A stretch of DNA of 64,000 nt from JAHJBR01 sp040757035 (GCA_040757035.1 JBFLYM010000001.1:15126-79125), one strand, 5' to 3'; positions 24,812 to 34,758 are shown, numbered from the stretch's first letter. Notes: generated by a model not told the origin, from the letters alone. Numbers and translations are program-made.

Positions 24812-25420
24812 ATGCATATCATTCACAAACATACTACGCTATCAACCATTAATTGCCCGATATCGCAGCTTAGCCAGCGGTTTAAAGGCAAAACTTTGCG
24901 CGAAAAATACATAACTTGTTTCGATCCTATATTTGTCGAGCCGCTAAACCATAAATACAAGGATCACAAAGATGATGAAAAAATTAATATTTTATTCAAA
25001 GCAATTGAGCTGTTAAATTATGCTGACTGTATAAATTGCCAAAATAATAAAAAAATTTATGATTTTGTACTCGAAGCAATTAAAATGCTTGTCGAATTAA
25101 AAGAATATCGCCTCTTGGATTTTATTTTTAGAATTAGTCGAAATCGAGATATACGAACAACGATAGCCAACGAATACGCTAAGCGGTTTGAGGAGTTTAC
25201 TCCTAAGTTTACTCATAAAGACTTAGATATCTTAAGTATCTTGACCATTGTTGCTATATCAGCAGATAATGAACAAATTGCACTTCTAGCAGTTCGAAAA
25301 ATTGGTGATATTGAAAAGAAATGCAGTAATTTAGTAGAGATTCAGCGTAAGTCAAAATATCTATCGGTAATGCAGAAAGCAGGCAAAATTATAGACTCTT
25401 ACAGTTGTTATCTTCGCTAA
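24812..25420 (+). CDS. Hypothetical helical protein, 202 aa
   Basis: I do not recognise it. It is predicted to be nearly all alpha-helical, with repeated 30-35 residue helical pairs (KAIELLNYADC, EAIKMLVELKEYRLLDFIF, ILTIVAISADNEQIALLAVR), which suggests a HEAT-like or TPR-like solenoid. Cys residues near 66-71 (CINCQNN) could bind a metal. It converges on the beta-CASP nuclease gene, with 2 bp between stop codons. Confidence 0.6.
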   Translation: MHIIHKHTTLSTINCPISQLSQRFKGKTLREKYITCFDPIFVEPLNHKYKDHKDDEKINILFKAIELLNYADCINCQNNKKIYDFVLEAIKMLVELKEYRLLDFIFRISRNRDIRTTIANEYAKRFEEFTPKFTHKDLDILSILTIVAISADNEQIALLAVRKIGDIEKKCSNLVEIQRKSKYLSVMQKAGKIIDSYSCYLR

Positions 25421-25422
25421 AA

Positions 25423-26703
25423 TTACAAAGTAATTTTATCTCCGCGCTTCGGTGCGATCGCGTTGTAGCCCATTTCTTTGAGTTCAGTGGCAAAGTTTTC
25501 AGAGCATTCTTTATCTCCATGCACGCAGATAATTTTATCCGGATTGGTTTCGTTTATAAGATTCATTAAGTCGCTTCTTCCTGCATGTGCTGAAAAATCA
25601 AAATATTCAATCGGAAGTTCAACTTCAAGCAGATTGTTGTCAACACGAAGTTGTCCTCTGTTTTGCAAAAGCCAGCCGTTTGTACCTTCTATACAATAGC
25701 CGGAGAAAATTATTTTAGACTTGCGGTTGAGATAATTTATATAATTCAATACCGGACCGCCTTCCATCATTCCTGCTGTTGAAATTATTACGCTTCCTCC
25801 GGCGTTTGCGTTCTTTCTATCCCGAATACTTTCAACAAACGTAATCGTTTCAACATCTTTAATAAATTCTTCTGGATCGTTAAGATATTTTTTATATTTC
25901 ATGTATACGCGCGTCACTTCTTTTGACATTCCATCTAGATAGATAGGTATGTCTTTGTGATGCGCTCTGATTATTCTTATGAGTTCCTGGCTTCGTCCAA
26001 CCGCAAATGCAGGGCATAAAACAGTGCCTCCTTGACCGACAGTTTCACGAATTTCATCTGCAAATCTTTTTTCAAGGTTGTGCCTTTCAGGATGCTCTCT
26101 ATTTGCGTAAGTACTTTCCAATATAAGCGCGTCCACTTTTTCTTTTATTGGCTTTGCGCCAGAGTGCAATCTGGTCTTTTCTTTTTTGAAATCACCGCTA
26201 TAAAGAATACGTTTTTTGTTGTATTTGATATCTATCATTGCTGCGCCTGATATATGCCCTGCATCATGAAACTCAAATAATGTTTCGCCAACGCTAACCC
26301 AATGTTCATACATGAGCGGATGCCAACACTTAAGGGCTTTCTTATAATGCGAATTGCTCCATTGAAGTTCTTTTTTTTGTATTTTCATGCTGTCTTTCCA
26401 TAGAATATCCGCTATGTCATAAGTTGGAGGCGTACCGTACCATGGAATTTTTGAAAAGGTATAAATATTTGGTACAAATCCAGCGTGATCCAAATGCGCA
26501 TGACTTATAAACGCCGCATCCAATCTTATGTTTTCTACGTTTTTTTCTATATCCTCTATTTTCATAGGATAACTTGGTTTTCCTGTCTCGCCAAAAAGTT
26601 TTACTCCATAATCCAGTAGTACGCGTCTATTACCCGTTTGAAGCAGAAACGCGCTTCTTCCAACTTCACAGCTAGCACCGAGACAATGTAAATTTACGCT
26701 CAT
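25423..26703 (-). CDS. Beta-CASP metallo-beta-lactamase RNase (aCPSF2-like)
   Basis: It is a zinc-dependent ribonuclease of the CPSF73/RNase J superfamily. Motif 2 HAHLDHAG, motif 3 DAGHISGAA, motif 4 YSGDF and beta-CASP motifs A (LESTYANREHP), B (CPAFAVGRSQE region) and C (FDFSAHAGR, then CVHGD) are all seen. At 426 aa it lacks N-terminal KH domains, so it is of the aCPSF2 type rather than the terminator nuclease aCPSF1. A role in RNA maturation or decay is expected. Confidence 0.92.
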   Translation of the reverse strand: MSVNLHCLGASCEVGRSAFLLQTGNRRVLLDYGVKLFGETGKPSYPMKIEDIEKNVENIRLDAAFISHAHLDHAGFVPNIYTFSKIPWYGTPPTYDIADILWKDSMKIQKKELQWSNSHYKKALKCWHPLMYEHWVSVGETLFEFHDAGHISGAAMIDIKYNKKRILYSGDFKKEKTRLHSGAKPIKEKVDALILESTYANREHPERHNLEKRFADEIRETVGQGGTVLCPAFAVGRSQELIRIIRAHHKDIPIYLDGMSKEVTRVYMKYKKYLNDPEEFIKDVETITFVESIRDRKNANAGGSVIISTAGMMEGGPVLNYINYLNRKSKIIFSGYCIEGTNGWLLQNRGQLRVDNNLLEVELPIEYFDFSAHAGRSDLMNLINETNPDKIICVHGDKECSENFATELKEMGYNAIAPKRGDKITL

Positions 26704-26878
26704 ATAATACCTTAATATAATCTTGACATAATAATCTTGACAAATCTCAATATAATAACTAAATAGATGAGAAATAAATAGATAAGTGTTAATTATTTGG
26801 ACACTATTATTTAAGCGCTTCCATTTTATAAATTCTTGGCTGAAAATAAAAAATGACCGCTATGGAGTAATGATCGCT

Positions 26879-27271
26879 ATGGGATATAAGAAATATGAAG
26901 AACATGAAGAATGCGAAATTTGCGGAAAAAAGAACGCTATATATTTAATTTATGTTGAAGGAGCGCAGATGAATTCATGCGGAGAATGCGCGCATGGGGC
27001 AAAGATAATTTCTCAGCTTAATGAGCAAAGCCCTAACGCTTCTCTGGTTTCGCATAGGACAAAAACCGAAGAAGAGGAAATCGTAGATGAATATGGAAAA
27101 ATAATAAAAAAAGCGCGGGAAAAACTGGGTCTAAGTTCCAAACAACTCGCGCTTAAAATAGCCGAAAAGGCGAATTATTTGGAACATGTGGAAAAAGAGA
27201 CTTGTCTTCCCTCGCTCGCTTTGGCGCGCAAATTGGAAAAATTTCTAAAAATAAAACTTATTGAAAAATAA
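26879..27271 (+). CDS. Multiprotein bridging factor 1 homologue (aMBF1)
   Basis: An N-terminal zinc ribbon (CEICGKK and CGECAHG) is followed by a linker and an HTH domain of the Xre/MBF1 type (residues about 80-130: IIKKAREKLGLSSKQLALKI, then YLEHVEKETCLPS). Archaeal MBF1 associates with ribosomes and the transcription machinery. ATG 26879 or 26870 are both plausible; more upstream starts lack support. It is 17 bp ahead of fen, probably one operon. Confidence 0.88.
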   Translation: MGYKKYEEHEECEICGKKNAIYLIYVEGAQMNSCGECAHGAKIISQLNEQSPNASLVSHRTKTEEEEIVDEYGKIIKKAREKLGLSSKQLALKIAEKANYLEHVEKETCLPSLALARKLEKFLKIKLIEK

Positions 27272-27288
27272 TAAAAAAAGTGAATTTT

Positions 27289-28326
27289 ATGGGCGTAGAG
27301 TTGGGCGAAATAATTCCAAAGCATCCGATAACGCTTGAAGCGCTAAGCGGAAAAATAATTGCTTTAGACGCGTTCAATATACTTTATCAATTTCTTGCGT
27401 CGGTGCGGCAAGAAGATGGAAATCCGCTAATGGATTTTAAGGGCAGGCCTACAGGTCATCTCTCTGGTTTGTTTTATCGCAATGCGCGATTTATAGAAAA
27501 CGGAATAAAACCGATATATGTTTTTGATGGCGAACCTCCTGAATTCAAAAAAAAAGAAATCGCGCGCAGAAAAGAAGCGAAAAAAGAGGCCGAAGCAAAA
27601 TGGCGTGAAGCTTTGGATTACGAGCAAATAAAAGATGCGCAGAAATTTGCGAAGGCAACGAGCAAATTAACTCCTGAAATGATAGATGAGGCAAAGCAGT
27701 TGCTTTCAATATTGGGTATACCATATATAAATGCTCCGAGCGAAGGCGAAGCCCAGTCCGCATATATGGTAAAAAAAAACATTGCCTATGCATCGGCTTC
27801 ACAAGATTATGATTCGCTTTTGTTCGGAGCGCCGCGTTTTATCAGAAATCTTTCTGTTACAGGTAAAAGAAAGGTTCCGCGACAAGATCGCTATATTCTT
27901 GTTGAACCAGAAGAAATAATTTTTAACGAAGTTCTTTCATCTCTTCAAATTACTCACGAGCAGCTTATTTTGATGGGTATAATGTGCGGTACCGATTTCA
28001 ACCCTGGGATAAAAAAAATCGGGCCAAAAACAGCACTTAAAATAGTAAAGGAGCATAAAAATCTCTCTGAAGTAAAATTGTATGTAAAAACAAAATACGC
28101 GTATGAATTTGAAGGTGATATAGAAACGATTTTTGAATTTTTTTTAAACCCTCCAACGCTTGGTTGCGGCAAAATAGTATTTGGAGAGATTAATACAGCA
28201 GCGGCTATCCATCTTTTGGTTGAAGAACACGATTTTTCTGATGAGCGAGTTGAACGCGTACTTGCAGAAATAGAAAAATCGTATAAAGAAAAAGGTGCGC
28301 AGAGAAAGATAGATGATTTTATTTAG
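27289..28326 (+). CDS. fen: Flap endonuclease 1
   Basis: It removes 5' flaps in Okazaki fragment processing and repair. The N-region begins MGVELGEII and contains IALDAFNILYQFLAS (metal-binding Asp); YVFDGEPPEFKKKEIARR follows; the I-region has PSEGEAQSAYM and ASQDYDSLLFG; the helix-hairpin-helix contains MGIMCGTDFNPGIKKIGPKT. The C-terminal QRKIDDFI is a PIP box for PCNA. Length 345 aa. ATG 27289 is chosen from family starts; GTG 27280 is less likely. Confidence 0.96.
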   Translation: MGVELGEIIPKHPITLEALSGKIIALDAFNILYQFLASVRQEDGNPLMDFKGRPTGHLSGLFYRNARFIENGIKPIYVFDGEPPEFKKKEIARRKEAKKEAEAKWREALDYEQIKDAQKFAKATSKLTPEMIDEAKQLLSILGIPYINAPSEGEAQSAYMVKKNIAYASASQDYDSLLFGAPRFIRNLSVTGKRKVPRQDRYILVEPEEIIFNEVLSSLQITHEQLILMGIMCGTDFNPGIKKIGPKTALKIVKEHKNLSEVKLYVKTKYAYEFEGDIETIFEFFLNPPTLGCGKIVFGEINTAAAIHLLVEEHDFSDERVERVLAEIEKSYKEKGAQRKIDDFI

Positions 28327-28423
28327 CTTTTATTTAGCTTTTGTTTGGTTTTTATTTAACTTTGATTTATATTCAACTTTGATTTATCCGAAGACTTATT
28401 TATACTATAAGCCATCCAACCAT

Positions 28424-30118
28424 CTATTTCCATTTTTCTACATCCGCAGTTCTAACCTTCATTGGAAGTATAAATTTTCTTCCGTCAAAAAGTCGTATTA
28501 TGCACTCGCGTGGATGCAGTTTTATGAACATTTCTCGTTTCGCTTCTTCCAATTCGCTTGGAGTAATGCGCTTCTTAAAAAACTCTTCAACTTTGATTTC
28601 CATCATTGAACTCAATAAACGTGCATCTTCTCTTGTAACGCGGAACGAAATAATATTGCGCGTATTACTTATAAGCGCATCAAGCACAACTTTAGAAATT
28701 TGCCCAAGATATTGCCCTGATACATAAACAAAAAGATTGAATTTTCTGGTTTCTGCGAGTATATCTTTCACGACGCGCGTTTCTACAACCGGGAATTCAT
28801 CAATTACAAGAACGGTTGGCTTTGTGAGCTTTTCGCTTATTGCAAGCAAATACATTTGGTTGATTATCGCGCCAGCAAAAAATTTAATTATTTTTCTTCC
28901 AAAAAAGTGCGGGTTAAACGAAATTATTGTGATTGGGTTTTCAGCTACAAGATCCGCGAGCTTCTCAAGTTTTCTTTCTTTGCCCAAATAGAGTAAATAT
29001 TCACCTATAAAATTGATTACTGGAAGTATTGCATCGTTAAAATGATGCATGTAGATATCTTGAAATTCTTCGTCAAAGAATCTTCGAACTTCACTATTGT
29101 CACAACGCGAGCTAAATTCAGTTCTTTTACTTGAATCTGTAAGTAGAAGACTGATATTTTCAAGCGTAAGCTCATCTATTGTAGCAAGAAGATGTACAGA
29201 ATAAAATACCACTCTTTCAGCATATTTATTTTCTTGCGCCATCACTGAAACAATAAGCTGTGAAATAAGTTGTGTAACAAGCGGACTCTTTTCCTTACCA
29301 ACATCCAATGGTTCAATGTAATTGTGTACGTAGTCCACTACTTTTTCATGCTCAAAAATTTTTGAAAATTCACTGTGCGGATCTATCACTATTAACCGCG
29401 CTTCATTTCCATACTTTTTCTTGATTGCCTTTATTTGTATTTCAAGCAATTTGGTTTTTCCGCTCCCCGAAGTCCCGGTAAGTATGGTATGCTGAAGTGC
29501 GCTAAAATTGTCCAAACCTATTTTAATTGTATCATACTCAAAAATAGGGTCCGCACCTGTGATATTTATTGCTTTTGGAATGGGATCAAGAAGTTCAATA
29601 TAAAAAGTTGGGTTTTTCTCCAAATCAATCTCAAAAAATTTGGTTGGATTGCCGATGAATATATGTCCTCTTCTTCCATCTCTATCTGTGGTATTTCCCA
29701 TTCCATAAAATTTACCAAATATTTTTATTATTTTTATCTTTATCTCTTCTATATTTTCCTTAACCAAAAGATCAAAAAAATTTGTTTTTTCATCTATCAT
29801 TAGATAAAAATTGAACGAAAAATTGCTTTTTATAAATTCCACTTCCTTAGAATATTCATCCATCCTAAATGGAAAAAAGAGTGGCGCTTGTGAATACATA
29901 TTATCTTTATCTTCTATAAATATCTTGATTGTGGTACCATATCTCTTTATTGCAAGTTTAAGTCCGCTCAACGATAGAAAATCAGATGTGTCTATCCCCA
30001 TGAAAGGAATCCTTCTCTTTATTAGATTATTAAAAAATTTGACATAATCTTCTTTGGTTATCTTTTCAGTATATATAGAAAGTTCAAGATATTTTCTCTG
30101 TTTTTTTGAAATTACCAT
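28424..30118 (-). CDS. HerA/VirB4/TraG-superfamily ATPase
   Basis: Walker A is LTGTSGSGKTK (residues about 215-225), Walker B is TVLVIDEFPVV, and a sensor-like VYVSGQYLGQ and arginine-finger-like ISFRVTREDARLL follow. LIVIDPHSEFSKIF after the P-loop helix is shared by HerA and VirB4/TraC proteins. The N-terminal 180 residues resemble no DNA-end-processing HAS barrel, and no NurA partner is adjacent, which argues against the repair helicase HerA. It could be the motor of the VirB-like membrane proteins at 41.5-43.6 kb. ATG 30118 is used; TTG 30130 is in frame. Confidence 0.8.
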   Translation of the reverse strand: MVISKKQRKYLELSIYTEKITKEDYVKFFNNLIKRRIPFMGIDTSDFLSLSGLKLAIKRYGTTIKIFIEDKDNMYSQAPLFFPFRMDEYSKEVEFIKSNFSFNFYLMIDEKTNFFDLLVKENIEEIKIKIIKIFGKFYGMGNTTDRDGRRGHIFIGNPTKFFEIDLEKNPTFYIELLDPIPKAINITGADPIFEYDTIKIGLDNFSALQHTILTGTSGSGKTKLLEIQIKAIKKKYGNEARLIVIDPHSEFSKIFEHEKVVDYVHNYIEPLDVGKEKSPLVTQLISQLIVSVMAQENKYAERVVFYSVHLLATIDELTLENISLLLTDSSKRTEFSSRCDNSEVRRFFDEEFQDIYMHHFNDAILPVINFIGEYLLYLGKERKLEKLADLVAENPITIISFNPHFFGRKIIKFFAGAIINQMYLLAISEKLTKPTVLVIDEFPVVETRVVKDILAETRKFNLFVYVSGQYLGQISKVVLDALISNTRNIISFRVTREDARLLSSMMEIKVEEFFKKRITPSELEEAKREMFIKLHPRECIIRLFDGRKFILPMKVRTADVEKWK

Positions 30119-30156
30119 AGGATAACACAAATATATTTATAGTATAAACATTTAAA

Positions 30157-30681
30157 TTATCTTCCTAAAAGCCTGTTGCTCATTATTTCGCGCCTGTATT
30201 TCGCCAAATCATTAAAGATATGAGTAAGTTGTGCGCCATCTATAATATTGTTTATTGCTTTTTCAGTATATAAAATTGTGTCTAAAGGCGCAATTATTCC
30301 TATCGTTCGTTCATATATTGAAATTTTACAATCTGTAGCAGCTTCTATTTCATTTTTCATTTTTCCTTCTTCGCCTATTATGCGTCCCTTTATTCTTTTG
30401 AGATCATTTTTGCTTTTGCATATCTCTTTCAAATCTATAAATTTTGATGCATAGTTTTCATTAAGTAATTTTTCTGCATCGCGCGGTTCGAAGCCGAAAC
30501 CAATGGATTTTATTACATCCATAAGAAAGAATTCATCGGCACTTTCGCCAGTAATTTCAACGGCTCCATCATCATTGATTTTGATGCTGGTTTTTGTGAG
30601 TAGTTCAAGTCTTTTTTTGGTTTCGCCATTTACACCCAAAAGCACTCTAATACGTTCAATTGGAATTTTTATTATTTCCAT
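30157..30681 (-). CDS. KH-domain RNA-binding protein (archaeal Dim2/Krr1-like)
   Basis: Two KH domains are visible: IPIERIRVLLGVNGETKKRL (GxxG as GVNG, about 17) and LKRIKGRIIGEEGKMKNEI (GEEG, about 108). The second domain, with its ATDCKISIYERTIGIIA strand pair, is the Pno1/Dim2 signature. The protein acts in 16S rRNA 3'-end maturation in its family. It is head-to-head with pth2 and upstream of the ATPase gene. Confidence 0.88.
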   Translation of the reverse strand: MEIIKIPIERIRVLLGVNGETKKRLELLTKTSIKINDDGAVEITGESADEFFLMDVIKSIGFGFEPRDAEKLLNENYASKFIDLKEICKSKNDLKRIKGRIIGEEGKMKNEIEAATDCKISIYERTIGIIAPLDTILYTEKAINNIIDGAQLTHIFNDLAKYRREIMSNRLLGR

Positions 30682-30725
30682 GCAATTTATAAATTCGCAT
30701 GAAATTATTAATCTATGGGAATTTT

Positions 30726-31136
30726 ATGGGAATTTTGAATAAACTCAAAATAAAAAATTTAGAGCTTAAAGAAACGTTTAAACAGACGCTTAAACAGGCA
30801 ATAGTAGTCCGAACAGATTTAAAGATGGGTAAAGGAAAATTAGGCGCGCAAATAGCACATGCTTCGCTATCGGCATATTTAAATGCAAAACAATTAGATC
30901 CAGAATTAACCGAAAAATGGATTAACGAAGGAATGAAAAAAATTGTCCTTAAAGTAAACAATGAAAGTGAACTTTTTCTTTATTTTAAACAGGCAACGGA
31001 TATTGATCTTCCTGTAGCGATGATATACGATGCCGGGCTTACACAGATTAAGAGTGGAAGTGCGACTTGTTTTGGGATAGGACCATCAAATACAGATAAA
31101 ATAAATAAAATAGTGGGAAAACTCAAGTTATTATAA
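30726..31136 (+). CDS. pth2: Peptidyl-tRNA hydrolase, archaeal Pth2 type
   Basis: It releases tRNA from stalled peptidyl-tRNA. Pth2 signatures include QAIVVRTDLKMGKGKLGAQI, AHASLSAYL, KIVLKVNNESEL, DAGLTQIKSGSATCFGIGP and a closing D-K-I-N-K. ATG 30726 gives 136 aa; an upstream ATG at 30699 would add nine residues and is less likely. Confidence 0.95.
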   Translation: MGILNKLKIKNLELKETFKQTLKQAIVVRTDLKMGKGKLGAQIAHASLSAYLNAKQLDPELTEKWINEGMKKIVLKVNNESELFLYFKQATDIDLPVAMIYDAGLTQIKSGSATCFGIGPSNTDKINKIVGKLKLL

Positions 31137-31164
31137 CAAACCAAATTTCAACTTTAGCATAAAA

Positions 31165-32517
31165 TCAACTCTCCTTGACAATTCTCTCAGCATCAAATAA
31201 TAAAACATCATTGCTTTCCTTTATTGTGAACCCCTTCTTACTAAATAAAACCCATTTTATTGGTTTCTTTGTTTTCAACACCTTCGCCGATTGTTTCAGA
31301 TGCTCAAGCTCCTTTTCGCCTATCTCATTATCGCTCCATTTACACTCTCCTAAATAAAGCGATTTATCCGTCTCAATAACCAAATCGAGTTCTCGCTGCT
31401 CAAACTTGTCCTTCTCTACTTCAACGTTGCCCCACCACCTGCCGATTTTCGTTACTCGTTCGCCTTTCTTGTTGAGCCAATCAACTAAAAAGTCGGAACA
31501 GAGAAACTCGAATCTTTTGCCGAAAAAATTGTTCAATTCGTTCCTATCTGGCGCGATGGTCTTTCCATAAACGTAACTAAACCAGAACGCGAGTAAATTG
31601 TCCTTTATAATATATATACCTTTTTTGCTTCGATAGATATTTTGGCCAAAAGGCACAACCCGTTCTATCAATTTGAAATCATTTTGCAGAGATTGAATGT
31701 ATTTTGAGAGTGTGGTTTGGAGTGCGCCCATTTTATTTGCTATTTCGCCAGTAGAAACCAAGCCATTTCCAATTGCCTCAAGTATCGAAAAATATTTTTT
31801 ATATGCTGCTCCGAATTCCTGTCGTAGGATATCTTGGCCTTCTTCTCTCAATTGTCCAATACCAAAAAACAGATTCTCCGCTTTCTTTATTGATGGATTA
31901 TTCAGAAGCTCATAGAGCTCATAGTAATATGGGATGCCGCCAAAAATGCAATAGTTTTCAATTTGCTTTTCTGGATTAGAAATCCCCAAATCACGCTGAA
32001 TAGCCCAAATCACCCCTGCTTTAAGTGGCTGCAATATAAATTTCAGCGTTGCTCTGTTGAAAAGGGGTGCCTTTCGTTTTGTGAAAATTTTATCCATCAT
32101 ACTGACGTAAGAACCAGAAAGTATGAGTATTTTATTCGTCTTTTCCTTATGGATTTCCCAGAGTCTTTGCAACTCGTACGGTATGGCTGGATTGATTTCT
32201 AAGGAGTTGGAGAATTCATCTATGCATAATATCCTATCCTTTGAATTGGTAAAGAAATAGCCAAGCGCTTCCTTAACTGTATTGAACGTAGGTTTATAGC
32301 TGGCAGTAGCAAAAAGTTCAGCGAAGTCGGCCGCACACTGTTTTTCTTCTTTTGGGACTATTAAGATTTCCAATCCTTTGTTCTTAGCCAAAAATTCTTT
32401 CACAAGCCGACTCTTGCCGACTCTTCTTCTGCCGCTTATCACTATAATAGCCGAACCAAAATGTACCACTGTTTCTTGCAATGCTTTGAGTTCTTCGTCT
32501 CGATTATAAAACTTCAT
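31165..32517 (-). CDS. Archaeal ATPase with DUF234-type nuclease-like C-terminus
   Basis: The N-terminal half is an archaeal STAND/AAA-type ATPase: YNRDEELKALQ, P-loop ISGRRRVGKSRLVKEF, Walker B RILCIDEFSNSLE, and ILSGSYVSMM as sensor. A winged helix follows (GEIANKMGALQTTLSKYIQ). The C-terminal DUF234 part contains RELDLVIETDKSLYLGECKW, the D-x-ExK core of PD-(D/E)xK nucleases. Such proteins are abundant and mobile in archaea; function is unknown. ATG 32517 (MKFYNRDEE) fits the family start. A palindrome lies upstream. Confidence 0.88.
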   Translation of the reverse strand: MKFYNRDEELKALQETVVHFGSAIIVISGRRRVGKSRLVKEFLAKNKGLEILIVPKEEKQCAADFAELFATASYKPTFNTVKEALGYFFTNSKDRILCIDEFSNSLEINPAIPYELQRLWEIHKEKTNKILILSGSYVSMMDKIFTKRKAPLFNRATLKFILQPLKAGVIWAIQRDLGISNPEKQIENYCIFGGIPYYYELYELLNNPSIKKAENLFFGIGQLREEGQDILRQEFGAAYKKYFSILEAIGNGLVSTGEIANKMGALQTTLSKYIQSLQNDFKLIERVVPFGQNIYRSKKGIYIIKDNLLAFWFSYVYGKTIAPDRNELNNFFGKRFEFLCSDFLVDWLNKKGERVTKIGRWWGNVEVEKDKFEQRELDLVIETDKSLYLGECKWSDNEIGEKELEHLKQSAKVLKTKKPIKWVLFSKKGFTIKESNDVLLFDAERIVKES

Positions 32518-32596
32518 ATTATTCACCAATAAGAACTTTATATTATCTTATCCGTCAATAGCCGTCAATAGGAATTTTATATTATCCATCAATAGG

Positions 32597-32617
32597 ATTA
32601 TCCTATGGTAGGATAAT
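32597..32617. promoter_or_regulatory. Palindrome beside the TATA region of the ATPase gene
   Basis: ATTATCCTATGGTAGGATAAT has perfect 9-bp arms around TGG. It is about 80 bp upstream of ATG 32517. GTCAATAG is repeated nearby. A regulator binding site is likely. Confidence 0.45.
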
Positions 32618-32706
32618 ATAAATATTAAATATTAGATAATAGAATAATTATTTAAACATTGTGTTCAAAATCCAAATTATTGTGCTCAAAATTCGAATTG
32701 TTGTAC

Positions 32707-34026
32707 TTAAATTCCGAATCCTTTCATTCCTCCACCGCTCATAAATCGTTCCATCTGTTTTCTGAATCCGCGATTTTTTTGGAACAAATTTATCATTTTT
32801 TTCATTTTTTCAAACTCGTTCAAAAAACTTTTCACATCCTGCGAAGAACATCCGGCGCCTTTCGCAACCCTTTCTATGCGCGAAGTGCTCTTGCGCAAAA
32901 GCGACGGGTCTTTTCTTTCCGCCTTTGTCATTGAATTAATCATTTGTTCATATTTTTTTATTTTTTCTTCTCCATTTTGAAGCATTTCTTTTGGTATATC
33001 GCTTAGACCCATCATTCTAAAAATATTGCTGAACGGACCCATTTTTCTTGCGGCTTTGAGTTGCTTATAAAAATTTTCTATTGTCAATTTATCATTTTCC
33101 ATCTCTGCGAGCGCTTCTTCTTCATGAATTTTTTCTATTCTTTCTATAAGACCTTTTATATCTGGCATACCGAGCAATGTTCCAACAAATCTTTTTGCTT
33201 CGTAAATTTCAAAATCATCTATTTTTTCGCCAATACCAATGAACGCAATTTTTGCCTTTGTTGCAGCAACGGCTGAAAGCGCGCCGCCTCCTTTTCCGCT
33301 TCCATCCATCTTCGTTATTATAACTCCTGTAAGAGGAGAAATTGAAGAAAATTGTTCCGCTTGTCTTCCAGCAATTTGTCCGATATCTGCATTGAGCACT
33401 AAATAAGTTTCATCTGGGCGCAGCATAAGCACTATTTCATTTAATTCAGACGCGAGTTTCTCATCAAATGCGCTTCTTCCTGCGGAATCAACAATAATGA
33501 TGTTTTCTTTTGCTTCTCTGAGCGCGTTTTCAACAACTTTTGAAGCAATTTTCTCGCCAGGTGTTGTATAAAATCGTACACCTATTCTTTCACTAAGTTG
33601 CTTTAATTGTTCTTGCGCTGCCGGTCTTTCTACATCAGCTCCTACCAAAGCGACCGAAAACCCGCGAGATTTATAGAAATAAGCGATTTTGCTGCATGTC
33701 GTGGTTTTTCCGCATCCGTATAATCCAAGTAAAAGAATTTTATGATTGTCCATACGCGGTTGATAATTTTCTCCCATTAACCCAACAAGTTCGTCATATA
33801 CAACTTTTAATACGTGCTCACGAAGCGTGAGCGCCTCCATTTTTTCAGCATGAAGCGCGCGCCGTTCTATTTTTTTGGAGAGTTCAAAAACTAATTTTAC
33901 ATTTACATCGCTTGAAATAAATATGCGCTGAAGCTCTTTTATTAATTCATTTACCGCGGCTTCATCAACAATTGGCAAATTGACTATTTTTGCGAGTGCA
34001 TCTCTAAGTTTTTTTCCTAAATCCAT
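32707..34026 (-). CDS. srp54: Signal recognition particle protein SRP54
   Basis: The GTPase binds signal sequences of nascent proteins and SRP RNA. The N domain is followed by G1 LGLYGCGKTTTCSKIAY, DTAGR as DSAGR, TKMDGSGKGGGALSA and IGIGEKIDDFEIY. The M domain shows MGPFSNIFRMMGLSDIPKEM and SRIERVAKGAGCSSQDVKSF, and ends in a Gly/Met tail. Length 439 aa is normal. The RNA partner is encoded at 52849-53152. Confidence 0.96.
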   Translation of the reverse strand: MDLGKKLRDALAKIVNLPIVDEAAVNELIKELQRIFISSDVNVKLVFELSKKIERRALHAEKMEALTLREHVLKVVYDELVGLMGENYQPRMDNHKILLLGLYGCGKTTTCSKIAYFYKSRGFSVALVGADVERPAAQEQLKQLSERIGVRFYTTPGEKIASKVVENALREAKENIIIVDSAGRSAFDEKLASELNEIVLMLRPDETYLVLNADIGQIAGRQAEQFSSISPLTGVIITKMDGSGKGGGALSAVAATKAKIAFIGIGEKIDDFEIYEAKRFVGTLLGMPDIKGLIERIEKIHEEEALAEMENDKLTIENFYKQLKAARKMGPFSNIFRMMGLSDIPKEMLQNGEEKIKKYEQMINSMTKAERKDPSLLRKSTSRIERVAKGAGCSSQDVKSFLNEFEKMKKMINLFQKNRGFRKQMERFMSGGGMKGFGI

Positions 34027-34068
34027 AAATTTTTTCCTAAATCAACAAATTTTTATTAAATCAACAAA

Positions 34069-34599
34069 TTAGTCTTCCTTCTCAAAAACAGCTATATCCG
34101 CAAGTGCCATCATATGATTGTTGCTTTTCGTTTTCATGGCTGTCCCCTCCTTTTTACTTGCGCGCAATTCCTCATAATATTCATTAAGTTCATCTCTTAT
34201 CTTTTTGAGCTCAGAATCTACAACAACAATCTCCCTTTGTAGATACGTGATATCTTCATCAACAAGATGTTTTTTTTGTCTTGCCCTTTCGACATCTGAA
34301 ACTTTTGCGAGTTCGTTTTCAATTTTCTTTACTTCCCTTACCAAATCTCGTTCTATTTTAGGGGTATACGCTTGTGTTGAGATAGTAAATTCAAGTTGCC
34401 TATGTTTTTTTCTTAGCAAATCTATCCTTATGTGTTTGGTTTGTTCAAGAAAAGGTTCAAGGGCCTTTTGTTCGTATTGTTTATATTTAAGCCTATTGTT
34501 GAGTCGCATTATCTTTTTTATGAGTTCTGCTTTTTTATTTTTCAAACTATTGATGTATGCTTCCGTATCCTTAAGTAAATTGATATCTTCAATATCCAT
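34069..34599 (-). CDS. Coiled-coil protein, 176 aa
   Basis: Residues 5-150 are an almost unbroken heptad-rich helix with Lys, Glu and Leu (AELIKKIMRLNNRLK, IERDLVREVKKIENELAKV). A short hydrophobic end (NHMMALADIAVFEKED) may be a docking peptide. No motif assigns a function. It lies 42 bp upstream of srp54 and probably shares its transcript. Confidence 0.65.
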   Translation of the reverse strand: MDIEDINLLKDTEAYINSLKNKKAELIKKIMRLNNRLKYKQYEQKALEPFLEQTKHIRIDLLRKKHRQLEFTISTQAYTPKIERDLVREVKKIENELAKVSDVERARQKKHLVDEDITYLQREIVVVDSELKKIRDELNEYYEELRASKKEGTAMKTKSNNHMMALADIAVFEKED

Positions 34600-34758
34600 T
34601 AAACCACGTAAAAAATCAACATAAAAAAATTAATTATTAATTATTTTGGATGATATGCTTTAAAAATATACATCCTTAATTTTTATTAAGTGTTGCCTTT
34701 AATTATTTACTTTTAATTATATTCGCTTTTATTATTTTAACTAAAATACAATGATAAT

